From the NCBI GenBank assembly GCA_029532415.1, contig JAQOTA010000064.1, positions 248,001 through 312,000 of the forward strand: a stretch of DNA of 64,000 bases, in the 5' to 3' direction. The DNA is from Marasmius tenuissimus (taxonomy: Eukaryota > Basidiomycota > Agaricomycetes > Agaricales > Marasmiaceae). A program made the translations under genes and the position numbers. Position 1 is the first letter of the stretch; each line of letters begins with the position of its first letter. A model generated the notes under the pieces. That model had not been told where the DNA came from and did not search any database. It worked only from the letters and a program-made list of their open reading frames with translations. Of this stretch, positions 1 through 10,561 are shown piece after piece.

Positions 1-655
1 GACTCTCTTGCACAGACCTTTCCTCCCATAAGTTCCGCTGTCTGGTTACCGTGTTGAAGAAGATCGTATAAGAGCACAATCGACTCCAATTCTTGTATGC
101 GTCGTTGACCCCTACTGGCGAAAGGTCCGAGTTCTGTCGCAAAGGCCTTCCGGACCAACTGTATGAAAAGACATCCAAGGCTCAGATTTGCGACTGTACA
201 CAAACGAAGCAATAGACCACGCACCTTATACTCGGGAGATCCACCATTCAGTAAAGCCATCCGAGAACCAGCGCTTACAATGTCGAAAGAAACATGCATG
301 CGCAAACGATCGTCAAATACCCTAGCCCGTTTGACAAGAAGATCTTCCGTCGTCTCCGGAGTATTGAGAACGATGATGTCAACGGGGCCGGCTTTGAGAT
401 GGTATATAGGCCCGTATTCGAGCGCCCATTCTCTGAACTACGTTTCGAACAGGACAGATCAACCGAGGGATTTTGAGATAAGAATGTAACAGAACGAACC
501 TTCACCCACTGGCGGCTTATGGGTATTGCCAATAGGTTGCCTAATAATGGGAGTTTCCTGGGCCCGGGAGGATAACTAAGGCCAGAAAGTCTACGAAATC
601 GGTATCTAGCAAAAAGAATTAGTATAAAAGCACCTGCGAGAATGGATGTTAGCAT
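1..655 (-). CDS. Cytochrome P450, N-terminal part (runs off left edge)
   Basis: This is the 5' part of a P450 monooxygenase gene reading leftwards out of the window. The ATG at 655 opens a hydrophobic anchor (MLTSILAGAFILILFARY). It is followed by the proline-rich hinge YPPGPRKLPLLGNLL typical of microsomal P450s. A first intron (donor GTTCGT near 510, acceptor CGTAG near 430) joins QWVK to FREWALEYGPIYHLKAG, the usual start of the A-helix and first beta region. The frame continues through VFDDR and SAGSRMALLNGGSPEYK. A second intron follows, then LVRKAFATELGP, which matches the C-helix region. The I-helix, ExxR and haem-binding cysteine lie outside the window, so family and function cannot be assigned. 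No break is visible in the part present. Confidence 0.85.
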
Positions 656-1270
656 GTTTTGTGTCAATGGAGGTTCAAAGATGGGGGAAAGGAGTGGATT
701 CAGGAAACGTCATAAACTTGATTTTATCGACTTCTTTTTGAGCCCATGATACCCGGGTTGGTGCGCAGGTAACATCGGTTTCATAAAAATGGAGACTATG
801 AATGACCGCATGGAAAAACTTCAGCTCAAAGGGAATAGGCTCGTTAGGGTCATGAGACTCCCAAGTATATGATGATGTAAGTGCCGGATGGTCATGACTC
901 GATGAAATCAACCCACCACTGCAGTTAGAGGTGAGAGAGTCTTGATCTGCTTCGCATTGGCGAGATAGTGATGGTGAGGACGAGAGTAAGGGTTCAAGTG
1001 GGTTTATCGGAGCCTCGGTTGGCCTGCTTCGCCCTTCGGTCCGACGCCGTACAATACTTCCCAGCACGTGACTAGCGTGCCGCGCCTGAGACTCGCGTGC
1101 GGCGTCATGCTCAGGAGATCCATACTGTAACTGAGTACTGAGTTTTTGTCTCTCGTCAGTTCACTTTGCAATTAACAAGCACGCGGCCTGAGTGGTGTGC
1201 TGTGGCGTGTTACTCAAATCTTCTATCTCTTTCGAATCTGATCGATAACAAGTCCCCGACAGCGAGCAAC
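656..1270. other. Upstream region of the partial P450, no supported gene
   Basis: This stretch holds the promoter side of the minus-strand P450. A minus-strand open frame covers 675-1067, but it has no ATG (only GTG) and no recognisable motif, so I do not call it a gene. Confidence 0.4.
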
Positions 1271-1278
1271 GTTGAAGT

Positions 1279-1847
1279 TAGTGATGTGCGGGCTCGGGCT
1301 TGAGCCCTGGTGAGCCCAAGCCGAGCCCGGGGCTTGAAAAGCCTAGCCCAGCCCTGGTAGAGGGCTTTGGGAGGCTTAGGGCTCGGGCTCGACATTTTGT
1401 AAGCCCAAGCCCTAGGCTCAAGCCCTCTCTCATCTTCGGCTGGCGAGAACAAGATGTACTTCGCATATTCCAGTCCTCCGAGCATTGTTAGTCCCGGCGT
1501 CAACACAATACTATATATGATGTTAACAATAAGCGATCTATTCGATTTTCACAGCTGAAATCGAGGTCACTACTCACCGAATGAAAGTTACCAGTTGCGG
1601 AAGACGTGTCGACTGCACTTCTCTGGACCAACATGCCTGACGGGCAATGGTGAGAAGACACTCTGAGACGAATGCTACACTGCTTGAGATGTTCTATTTT
1701 CCGTACAGTGATAATATAAGAGATTGGTATAAGCCCGGGCTCAGGCCCAAGCCCTAGGGCTTTGACCTCCGGCTTGGGCTCAAGGCTCGGGCTCGGATTT
1801 CGATGAGCCTAAGCCCTCAAAGCCGAGCCCAAGCCCACGCATCACTA
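1279..1847. mobile_element. Non-autonomous hAT-like element with 8-bp target-site duplication
   Basis: The element is 569 bp. Its termini are inverted: left TAGTGATGTGCGGGCTCGGG and right (reverse complement) TAGTGATGCGTGGGCTTGGG. The octamer GTTGAAGT flanks it directly on both sides (1271-1278 and 1848-1855), an exact 8-bp TSD, which is a hAT hallmark. About 150 bp inside the left end and 110 bp inside the right end consist of imperfect copies of GGGCTYGGGCTY in both orientations, a style seen at hAT subterminal regions. The interior has no transposase, so it must be mobilised in trans. Short open frames inside are by-products of the GC-rich repeats. Confidence 0.85.
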
Positions 1848-1855
1848 GTTGAAGT

Positions 1856-2564
1856 GGTGCATCATTTGACTGACAAATCTCTCACTACTCATAAACCTAG
1901 CCGGTCAACGACCCTTTGTGATGGTAATACAAGAAAACAAAGTAAAAGAACACCCCACTCAATCGCAGTTCTCACAACGTCAGGCAGACCTCCGAATATC
2001 AGCCAAAGTCATAACCCGATCGGGACCTCGCGAGCGGGGTAGAGCACTATGAGCTCCTTCTTGAGCTCTCAGAACCCTGAGCTCTTCTTCACATTGTTTC
2101 CTGACATTCAATCTATCCTTCAAGAAGTTTGACCAGAACTGTTTCGAAACCGCAGGTAAGTATTCATGCCTGGAAATGCGACAACTACTCACCTCTTCTC
2201 TGGCCTGGGCCCTATCCTCACGGAAACAACGTAGGTCAGAGATCGATTGCGCTTTGGTTCTGCGAGCAGTACTGATAGCTTCCTCGAGAAATTGAACATA
2301 GAGTCACGTTTGGTCAACGAACTCGAGCATCCGGTACTCTTGGAACTCGTGAACTTCCTGTGATTCGAAGTCAGAGGGGTAAAAAGACGAGAGGGCACAA
2401 AGAGTGTGACTGACTGCCTTGCGGAAGCCCAACTATAGGAACACATTCAGTACGGCAAGCCTTGAAAAACGGATGTGAACAGCTCTGCTCACGTCAACAA
2501 GAATGTCAAGCACACCGGAGGGCCTGATAAAGTTATCCTTCACAAAATCATCTTGCGATGCAAG
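1856..2564. other. Intergenic stretch, nothing recognised
   Basis: Short open frames on both strands (for example 2189-2446 minus) lack recognisable motifs or splice-consistent extensions. I see no gene here. Confidence 0.3.
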
Positions 2565-2821
2565 TGTTGAGGCAGAGGTCCTGCCCACACAGTGGCAGCA
2601 TGGGACAGACTAGCTCACCTGGAGATAGGCTTAGAGGCAGCAACAAGAGTAGTAGAAGTACTAGTATTGCATGTAGATACAGAGCTACTTATATACTATA
2701 CAGAGGTGGCTGTAGCTACTATAATGGGAGTGACTAGGAATACCATAGATCATAGTAAAATGATTGAAGCATAGATGCAGCTGATACAACAGTCCATATA
2801 TCCGGTAGTCCAGATTCAACA
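2565..2821 (-). repeat. 3' LTR of the copia element
   Basis: The LTR is 257 bp, TG...CA bounded (TGTTGAGG ... GATTCAACA on the plus strand), and nearly identical to 8359-8610. It carries a 6-nt insertion-like difference (GAGTAGTAGAAG against GAAAAG) plus about six substitutions relative to the other copy. Confidence 0.95.
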
Positions 2822-2830
2822 CTCCCCCTT
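2822..2830 (-). other. Polypurine tract of the copia element
   Basis: Read on the minus strand, AAGGGGGAG abuts the 3' LTR exactly, the expected position of the plus-strand primer for reverse transcription. Confidence 0.8.
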
Positions 2831-2862
2831 GCTAAGTGCGGCACAAGTAGAGCACGAAGCAT

Positions 2863-5800
2863 CTATTCGGATGAATAAAATTCAAGTCCAAGATGTTCTC
2901 TAAAAGCAGAGAACTTGACATGACCCAAATTCTTGGTAAACATGTCTGCAGGATTGTAGGCACGGTCAATGAAGAAAAGATTGACCTTGCAGTCTGAAAC
3001 ACATTCGCGAATATAGTGATAGTGAATATCAATGTGTTTGGTGCAACGTTCTTGAAGTGGGTTAGAGGCAATTAAAATCGAGCCTTGATTATCTCCACAT
3101 ATGGGTATGGGAGTCATATCAATTCCAAGTTCAGAGAGTAACTGTCGAATCCACACAGCCTGACGACTACAGTCGGATAGCACCATGTATTCAGCTTCAG
3201 TGGATGAAAGCGCAACAGTCTTCTGGGCGCGTGATTGCCAACAGAAGATGCCACCTGCCAATTTGAAGAAATAACCCGTGATCAACTGACACTTGATAGG
3301 ATCAGCAGCCCAATCAGAATCAGTGAATGCTAGTAAACCTCCGTCAGAGACTCCATCATAGACTAGTGCATAGTCTGGAGTTCCTGCAAGATAGTGACAA
3401 ACATAAAGCGCCTTCTTCAGGTGATCCTCCGATGGATTAGCAGAAAATTGAGAAAGCTTTGTAACAGCGTAGGCAATATCTGGACAAGTGCCAAGCATGA
3501 TATACAGAAGCGATCCAATCACTGATTGATATTGAGCATGACGTTTGGGATCAACAGGACCTTCGTTGGGATGTGGAATATAGCCGGCAGGAAGAGGAGT
3601 ATCAGCTGCTTTTGCATTCTGCATGCCAAATCGCTTCAAGACCTTCTTCAAATAGTCGGTCTGGTCAAAAAGGATTTTACGGCCTTTGCAACGAATACGC
3701 ATGTGCAAGAACTCTTTGACTTCTCCAGGATCACAGCATTCCCAACGAGCCATAAACTTGGCTTTCTTCTTATCGACAAAGGCTTTGTTGGGTCCAAAGA
3801 ATAATGCATTGTCGACATAGATCAAAGCGATACATTCTTCACCAGTCTCACAATCTTTGCAGATGAAGGAACCTGCATCGGAAGTTAAGCGTTTGAAGCC
3901 CATTACTTCCATGGACAAGCTGAGAGCACGCCACCACTCAAGAGCGGCTTGCTTCAGTCCATATAATGCACAGCAAAGGTGATAAACTTTGCCTTCCTGA
4001 CCCTTAACCTTGAAACCTTCAGGTTGATCCATATAGATCTCTTCTTTAAGTTCACCATAAAGAAAGGCGTTCTTCACATCCAATGCCTGAATGTGCCAGT
4101 TTTTAAGAGCTGCAAGTGCGAGCATCATCTGTACAGTTTCAAACTGCACAACTGGTGAGAAGATCTCATCAAAGTCAACACCTTTGACCTGAGAGAAACC
4201 CTTGGCAACAAGTCGAGCTTTCTTTTGACCATCTGACTTAACGTCAAACACTCATCTGTTTTTGACAGCCTTGCGACCTTTGGGTAGGTCAACCAATTCA
4301 AAGACCTTGCGCTTGTGAAGAGCCTCTAGTTCATTGCGGCAAGCGGCCTTCCATTCTCTCTGCTACTCAGCTGGCAGCTTCAGTATGTCATGGAGAGTCC
4401 ACTCTCGAACATTAGACATATTGGTGAGGTCATCATGAACGGGAACTGCCTGATCTAACAGATAAATCATGAAACCTACTTCCCCTTCCTGAGATAATTG
4501 TTGCACTAAGCTATTGGGTTGACTCCCCCTGGAGTTACACATGGTAGACAGACAGTTCCAGGAACCTTTCTAGGTCTGCCTCTCCTACGAGTAGCAGGTG
4601 GATCCATGGGTTCTCTATCACCCGTGGCATCTCTCCATGTAGAATTTTTCTCCATATCACGCACAATGCATGGGGGATTATTTGGGTCTTGTTGTTCACC
4701 AAATACGTTATCAGGTTGCTTAGTACCCGTCCGTTTCCTGCCTGAACGCCTTGGCGGCGGAGTCTGCTCTTGTCCACCCACTGGTGTAGGTGGCCTGGGA
4801 GGCTGGAATGGAGGATCAGGATCAGGATGTTGATGTTCACCCTGAGGTACAGAATCATCTCCATCATTGTCATGAAGAGATTCTGATTGCTTTGGAAGAT
4901 TCTCGGGAGGATAAAGATCATCATCACTTTCCAAAGAGAAGTTGGGATTTTCACCCAATACCGGCGGTATTTCAGGCATTTCACCCACCGGGGTAAAGCC
5001 ACGAGGTTTCTCATCAGAACAGTTCAGGAACAAGTTTTCATCAAACAGAGCAGTAGCGCTTTTGAAGATAGCATTATTGGACATCTTCATAAAGACATAT
5101 CCTTTCATGCCTTCCTGAAAACCGATGAAGGTCATCAGTTCCGAACGTGGAGATAGTTTGTTCACTCGATGCTTTTCCGGAATAAACACATATGCTGCAC
5201 ATCCAAAGACTCGGAAATCCGAAACATCTGGTGCACTGCCATGCAACTTCTCATGCGGGGTCAACCAACGTAAATGCTGGGACAGCATCCAATTGTGAAG
5301 TGCAACAGCATGCAACACACAGAATTCCCACCAAGAAGGTGGAAGACAAGCATCAAAGTGAAGAGCTTGAGCTTTCTTGACAATGGTCTGATTGAACCAT
5401 TCTGCACGACCATTCTGTTCTGGCGTATATGGAATGCAGGTCAGAATTTTGATACTGTGCTCCTTTAGTACATCATTGAAGACATGTGATTTGTACTCTC
5501 CCCCTCCATTGGACATCCATTCCTTAATATCAACACCAAATTGCACCTTCACCATAGTGATAAAGTCATGGAGCATCTTGACAGAGTCAGATTTGCGTCA
5601 CATGAGCATTGTCCAGCCATGTGAAGTACAGTCATTGACAAACAACATATACCATTTGTATTTGTGGTACGACTCAGTGGGGAATTATTTGAGGTCAGAG
5701 TGGATTTTCTTGAATGGTTTCAAGGCACAGGTAGTGGAGTCAGGGAACAATCTGGAGTGCATCTTTCCTTCTGCACATCCTCGGCATAACTGGGTTTTCT

Positions 5801-6980
5801 TCAGTTTTCGTTCAAATTCCGGGAAGTTCTTAGTATGCTTCCGAGCTTTATCCAGAGCCTTGTCTGAACAATGTCCGAAACGTCTGTGTAGAACCTTGGA
5901 GTCAACTTTATCCATTGTTGACTTGGCCATTAAGCTACAAGCAGAGGCTTTCTGCAAGCTAACCCAAAAAATGGTTTGGCCAGGCGTGAGTGGGTAAGAT
6001 ACCAGTGACTGGTGTCAACCCTTGTGATAAAAAGTCAATTTGCTAGACGATCCGCGTACTTGCAGACCACCTTGCAAGAATTCTCCAAGCGAGAGAAGTC
6101 GAATTGACAGAAGCGGAACATAATAGACAGGATAGAGTTGCGTAATGTGTTCCTCCATACGACTGTCAGATCCTTCAACAGAATGAGAGATGAACACAGT
6201 CCCTTTTCCCTTGATTTGGATAGGGTTGTCCTTCTGTGCAGTGTTTAGCTGCGGTCCATTGTTCATGGGTTCATACTCAGCAAAATCTTCGAAATCATAA
6301 GTAAAGTGCGATGAAGCACCTGAATCAACGATCCACTCTTGCAAGCTTCCAGTCGCCTTCTTTCCCTTACAATTTGCACATGTGGCAAAGTGATCACCAA
6401 TATATTGCGCAAATTTCATATGGGACACGATATCCGAACTACTACGTTTAGAAGCGGCTAATAACGCGGCGCACTGTAGGTTCGTATCAGTGTTAGAAGA
6501 AAGACTGAGATAAGGCACTTGCCTGTCATTGACAGATTCCTCAGATCCGATGGAGACTGAATCGTACTCAACATTGTCGGAAGAACCAGCGGCATCTGCG
6601 ATCTCGCTGTCAATGTCCATGGCACTTCCACTTGCAATCTCTGTACGCAAAGAATCGTTAACAGTGTTCAACGCAATACGATCCTCACACTCAGAGTCGG
6701 AGTCCTCATAGAAAGAATCATAGAGGTTGTAAACCTTCTCAATGCTCTTAGCATGCTTTGCAGGTGGAGCAGGGGAGAAGGGACCATCAATACGATGCTT
6801 AAGGGAGGAAGAGGAAGCAGCCACATATCCCTGTTCCATAGGTTCAAGGATGTGGGCATACTTGGGGACACCAAGACGATCGGCAAAACTGCAAGCAGCC
6901 TGAGCATTCTCAAAAACAGTACCACTGGGAGTAGCACCGGAGAAACACTGCATGTGTAGTGGATCCCGGGATTGGTCCAT
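2863..6980 (-). pseudogene. copia pol (protease, integrase, reverse transcriptase, RNase H), broken
   Basis: In order: an aspartic protease with WIVDSGASSHF (around 6330); the integrase zinc-binding part (HRRFGH ... CRGCAEGK, 5685-5957); the integrase core (4506-5576); reverse transcriptase from LVAKGFSQVKGVDFDEIFSP to the active site; and RNase H with LLAFTDSDWAADP and ALSSTEAEYM, ending 2863. Lesions seen: in-frame stops at 6015, 5685, 5598, 4363 and 4252, and a frame change near 4506. The RT active site reads YVDN instead of YVDD (3807-3822). The integrase motif reads SNGGGEY where the family has the catalytic Asp in DNGGE. AEWFNQT replaces the usual AERFNQT. Several lesions fit C-to-T or G-to-A transitions. 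The element cannot transpose by itself. Confidence 0.9.
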
Positions 6981-8029
6981 GGGATGTATGACAGATGGAG
7001 TATCAGGAACGATGGGGGTGAGGAGATGGACAAATGAGAGAGGGACACAATATGAGAATGACCCTTGTGAGAGGAGTCACCCTTGTTGTCCTGAGAATCA
7101 CCCTTCTTCTTCCTGCCACGTCGATTGTTCTTCTTCTTCTGGTCGTTGTCGTTATTAGATTGGTTGTTATTGTTAGACGACGACGAAGGAGGATTGGACT
7201 GTTGGTTAAACTTCAGGTCCCTGTCCTTCTTCTTAACAGAAGAGATACATGACGCGAGAGGAGCAGGTTTCCGAGCTTTGTAGTGGTTAACGAGAGCTTC
7301 ACAAGCAACTTTAAAAGTAAGCTCAGAAGGAGAGTTGCCGTTTGTAGCAAATTCGCGAGCATTTGACCATTGTTGAGGGAGAATGGAGAGTAGGAGCATT
7401 GCTTTAATGAGATCAGGGAGTTCAATGGAGGCTTCATAGAGTTGATCAAAGAGAAGTTCGAGTTTGGCAATTTCGGGAATGGGGTTGCCACCGGACAAAC
7501 AAAAGTCCATGATTGCCTTGAAGTCTGCCCAAACAGAGACAGAAGTCCGTGCGGCAAACCTCTCTTCGATGACATCATAGCATTGTTTAGCAGAGAACAT
7601 ATCATCATCCATGACAGTCTGCACGGCAAGTGTGGTAGTTGCACGTAACACACCAATAGCTTTATTCTCAAGCTTCTTCCAACAACACATAACCTTGTCA
7701 TGCTTCTCCATGTCCTTCTCCCACTTCTCAACATCCTTCTCATACTTCTCAATGTCAGCATGGTACTGAGTCATGGTAGTGGCGGGAACAGGAACAATAG
7801 TTTCCTGCGCACTATCACCAGTCCCAGTCATAGTCGTAGTTGGTTGAGGCTGTACCGGAGCAGTTGGTTTGACCGGTGCAACAGGGATCTTATCTTCCCC
7901 AGTATAATGGTTGTAAAACTCGTTGATCATCGCATAGGTGGAAAGACCTTTGGACCACTTGCGAAAAGGAGGATTGACACCATTGAACACTTCAACAGTG
8001 GGAATGAGGGTAGACTTAACAGGAGCCAT
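6668..8029 (-). pseudogene. copia gag (capsid) region
   Basis: The ATG at 8029 starts MAPVKSTLIPTVEVFNG, followed by a UBN2/Retrotran_gag-like helical region (roughly residues 100-270; motifs such as VLRATTTLAVQTVMDDD, AKQCYDVIEERFAART and QQWSNAREFATNGN). A basic and Ser/Asn-rich tail follows. The canonical zinc knuckle is not seen. A cysteine pair (CANCKG) sits further on, in the next frame near 6370. Around 7000 the coding potential moves to another frame, where the pol part continues (MDQSRDPLHMQCFSGATPSG). This is either a gag-pol frameshift or a decay lesion. The gag frame then runs on without meaning to 6668. Confidence 0.8.
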
Positions 8030-8346
8030 AGCGATCTGGAGATAATAAAACAACAATCAGCATAGGTTCATCATCATAGGCAATGATAAAAGAAATCACT
8101 GCACGGTCAACGGCGATTGCCATCGATTGTTGTTGAGGACACAGTCCACCATTGTCAAACATCAATGAAGATGTCAACTTCATAGGTCCAGAACCGGTGT
8201 TAACGGTCTGCCCATCACGACAGCGATTAAGCAGTCACAATGGTTATTGAGTGCGACGACCACAATAGCGCATCATCATAGGCAGCACACAATAAAGGTG
8301 CACATCCTAGAGAGCTGCCATCGCAGGGCACATCGATAGGGCACCG

Positions 8347-8358
8347 GGGCCCATAACC
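8347..8358 (-). other. Primer-binding site, initiator tRNA-Met anticodon-arm type
   Basis: The 12 bases touching the 5' LTR read GGGCCCATAACC on the plus strand. This resembles the anticodon arm of initiator tRNA-Met (CAU anticodon within GGGCYCAUAACCC). The element therefore probably primes with a cleaved half tRNA, as Drosophila copia and yeast Ty5 do, instead of a tRNA 3' end: there is no TGG next to the LTR. Confidence 0.65.
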
Positions 8359-8610
8359 TGTTGAGCCAGAGGTCCTGCCCACACAGTGGCAGCATGGGAC
8401 AGACTAGCTCACCTGGAGATAGGCTTAGAGGCAGCAACAAGAAAAGTACTGGTATTGCATGTAGATACAGAGCTACTTATATACTATACAGAGGTGGCTG
8501 TAGCTACTATAATGGGAGTGACTAGGAATACCATAGATCATAGTAAAACGATTGAAGCATAGATGCAGCCTGATACAACGGTCCATATATCTGGTAGTCC
8601 GGATTCAACA
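8359..8610 (-). repeat. 5' LTR of the copia element
   Basis: The LTR is 252 bp, begins TGTTGAGC and ends TTCAACA on the plus strand, and pairs with 2565-2821. It contains the promoter side of the minus-strand element. Confidence 0.95.
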
Positions 8611-9475
8611 CATCCAAGGATTCGGGAGTGTCGACAAGAACAGTTGTGGAATCAGGAGGAGAATTGACAGGCATTGGAAGAGCAAACATCTATCATTTCT
8701 GCGAAATATTGGTGAAGGCACAGACCTGTTCGATAAATGAAAAAACATGTTGAAAATGGATGTTTGAGTCGGACTTACAGATTTGGAAACTTGAATGGGT
8801 GGAGTCATTGTGGTGTTTTTGGACATTGGATCAGAAATTCTGGAAGTATAAACGGGTTCGAGGGCTATATGTGGTTCTTGGGTATCAGTGCACGGTCCAG
8901 AAAAGCACTTAGTTGTGGCATAGCTGCGGTGCCATCCAAGAACGGTGTATTGTATCTGACAAGGTTGGTGAGGTGGTCAATAAGCCTGGTCGCTCTGCAA
9001 TTACTGCTTCCCCGATGGTCGATATCTTTTGCATTTAATACAATCAATCTTGGGGAGATATACAACCCTCGTGCAGAAATCAAGGTGTCAATAATCCGTC
9101 GGAATTACAATGGCAAGATTGATGTGGTGTAGTTGCCTGGGGGAGGCTACATCGGTAGTAGGTACTTGAGGCATGACACAGCACACCAAAAACCCGGGAA
9201 GCGTTCCATGGAGAACATGTTCAAGTCGTGTTGAGCACAAAGTAACTGATTAGGATGTTACATGGTAAACCTGTCATTGGGATCTTCGATATGGCACAAG
9301 GCGAGATGACTCGTTCGAACTTCGAAGTCGTTTGATCTTTCGACAGAGACTGGGCAAGGCTGGTCCAAGTGATTCAGGACATCTTGACTTGATGATGGGC
9401 ACGAGCTCCACGCATGTTTTCAGGGCGCTGCGGCCCTGTTATTGTCTTGCATCACGCTAAGCCTACTAGGTCCAT
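8611..9475. other. Intergenic stretch, nothing recognised
   Basis: The longest frame is 8737-9132 plus (131 codons), without recognisable motifs. No gene is called. Confidence 0.3.
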
Positions 9476-10554
9476 GAGTGTTGTATCCTAATGGGTTAAT
9501 AACGGCAATTTTGGTTCTTAACCGTTAAGTGTTAAACAGAAGTGTTAATAATATCTTCAAATTAATGGGTTAATAACCTTTTTGCCTGGTACTCCAAAAC
9601 TGATACGGTAGGGCATGGCTAGTGTCCTCTCAAGTCACTCTTTTAAGCGAGGGCGAGGTTCAAAGGTCAAGAATCAAGAGTCAAGTGTTGAGGGTCAAAG
9701 GTCAAGTGTCGAAGGTCGAGTGTCGAAGGTCAAGGGTCAAGGTGGGCTTTCACTGGTGTATTAACCAAGTTGTTAAGCTGAGGAAAGGTTGTATGTACAT
9801 TGGGCTTATATACTGGAATCTGTCTAGGTCCGGAGTTGCTCTGAGTTGCGCTGAGTCACGAGCGTGTGAGTCATTTGTAATTGGACTGAGTCGTCGTGGG
9901 AGTGACTGCAAATATCGTGTGAGTCGTTGCGGCTGTTCATATGTTATGACTCAGGGTGGCATGTGGAGGTGTTTGCTGGGCATGGTCTGGAGCTGTGGTC
10001 TGGATGCATAGCTCCACTTGCTTCACGGAGTCGTCTATAGAGATATTTGAATGAGTGGGAAAGGTGATGAGGAAGGGTGAGTTGGGCAGAGAAGGGTGTC
10101 TGTGTGGGCACTTGTTGGTGGGAGTAGGGGTGAATCGTAACAAAAACTTGATACAGAGGCATGCCAGTCCCTCAGTTAGGCTCCATATCATCAGGGATCC
10201 CAGAGTCCTCTTCTTCCTGGGCTATTGGCTTCATCTGACATGCTTGATCAGTGAGTTCTGGTCCTTAAACATCAAGGAGGGGCAGTTTTGGTGTCCGGAA
10301 CAGCCAGTTTATTGTATGGCAACCGCCACAGGTTGCATCGCGTACCTTCCATCTTGAGCTCTATCCCATCACTGGAATTTTGTCCCTACTCCTTCACCAT
10401 CCATTGCTCAGTGTCTGGGCCAAAGTCCGTCTGGTATGGTTTAGTTAACACCTTGCTAACCATTAATAATGTTTGGCATTTTTGTTAAGTGTTATCATTA
10501 ACCTGTAATTAACCGTCAAACGTTAATAACACTTAACTGTTAACTACAACACTG
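9476..10554. mobile_element. Non-autonomous hAT-like element (AGTGTTGT family)
   Basis: The element is about 1079 bp. Left end is GAGTGTTGTATCC; right end (reverse complement) is CAGTGTTGTAGTTAACAG. The heptamer GGTCCAT flanks both ends (9469-9475 and 10555-10561), consistent with an eroded 8-bp TSD. Both subterminal regions are rich in TTAATAAC/GTTAAGTGTTA words in both orientations, plausible transposase-binding repeats. No transposase frame is present. Its termini match those of the element at 39712-40381. Confidence 0.75.
9657..9745. repeat. Minisatellite of GGTCAAG-type units
   Basis: About nine imperfect copies of a 7-14-base unit (AAGGTCAAG, GTCAAGTGT, GTCGAAGGTCGAG) stand in tandem inside the hAT-like element. 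Confidence 0.75.
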
Positions 10555-10561
10555 GGTCCAT

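Larger units (their letters stand above)
2565..8610 (-). mobile_element. Ty1/copia LTR retrotransposon, full length, defective
   Basis: This 6046-bp element reads on the minus strand: 5' LTR 8359-8610, primer-binding site, gag, protease, integrase, reverse transcriptase and RNase H, polypurine tract, 3' LTR 2565-2821. The order protease-integrase-RT-RNaseH defines the copia superfamily. The LTRs are about 97% alike by eye, so insertion is fairly recent. The internal region is nonetheless broken: stops at 6015-6017, 5685-5687, 5598-5600, 4363-4365 and 4252-4254, frame changes near 7000 and near 4506, and altered catalytic residues. The flanking pentamers (GCAAG left, CATCC right) do not match, so no TSD is visible. 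Domain-level description is in the gag and pol entries. Confidence 0.95.

Noticed and set aside
275..489. Plus-strand frames overlapping the partial P450 (163-489, 294-476)
   Set aside because: They are antisense to well-supported P450 exons and show no motif of their own.
675..1067. 130-codon minus-strand frame upstream of the P450
   Set aside because: It has no ATG, no splice link to the P450 and no recognised motif.
1300..1491. Pro/Ser/Leu-rich frames on both strands
   Set aside because: They arise from the GGGCTYGGGCTY repeat of the hAT-like element.
4519..5997. Several plus-strand frames of 60-201 codons
   Set aside because: They are antisense to the copia pol region, whose domains are clear on the minus strand.
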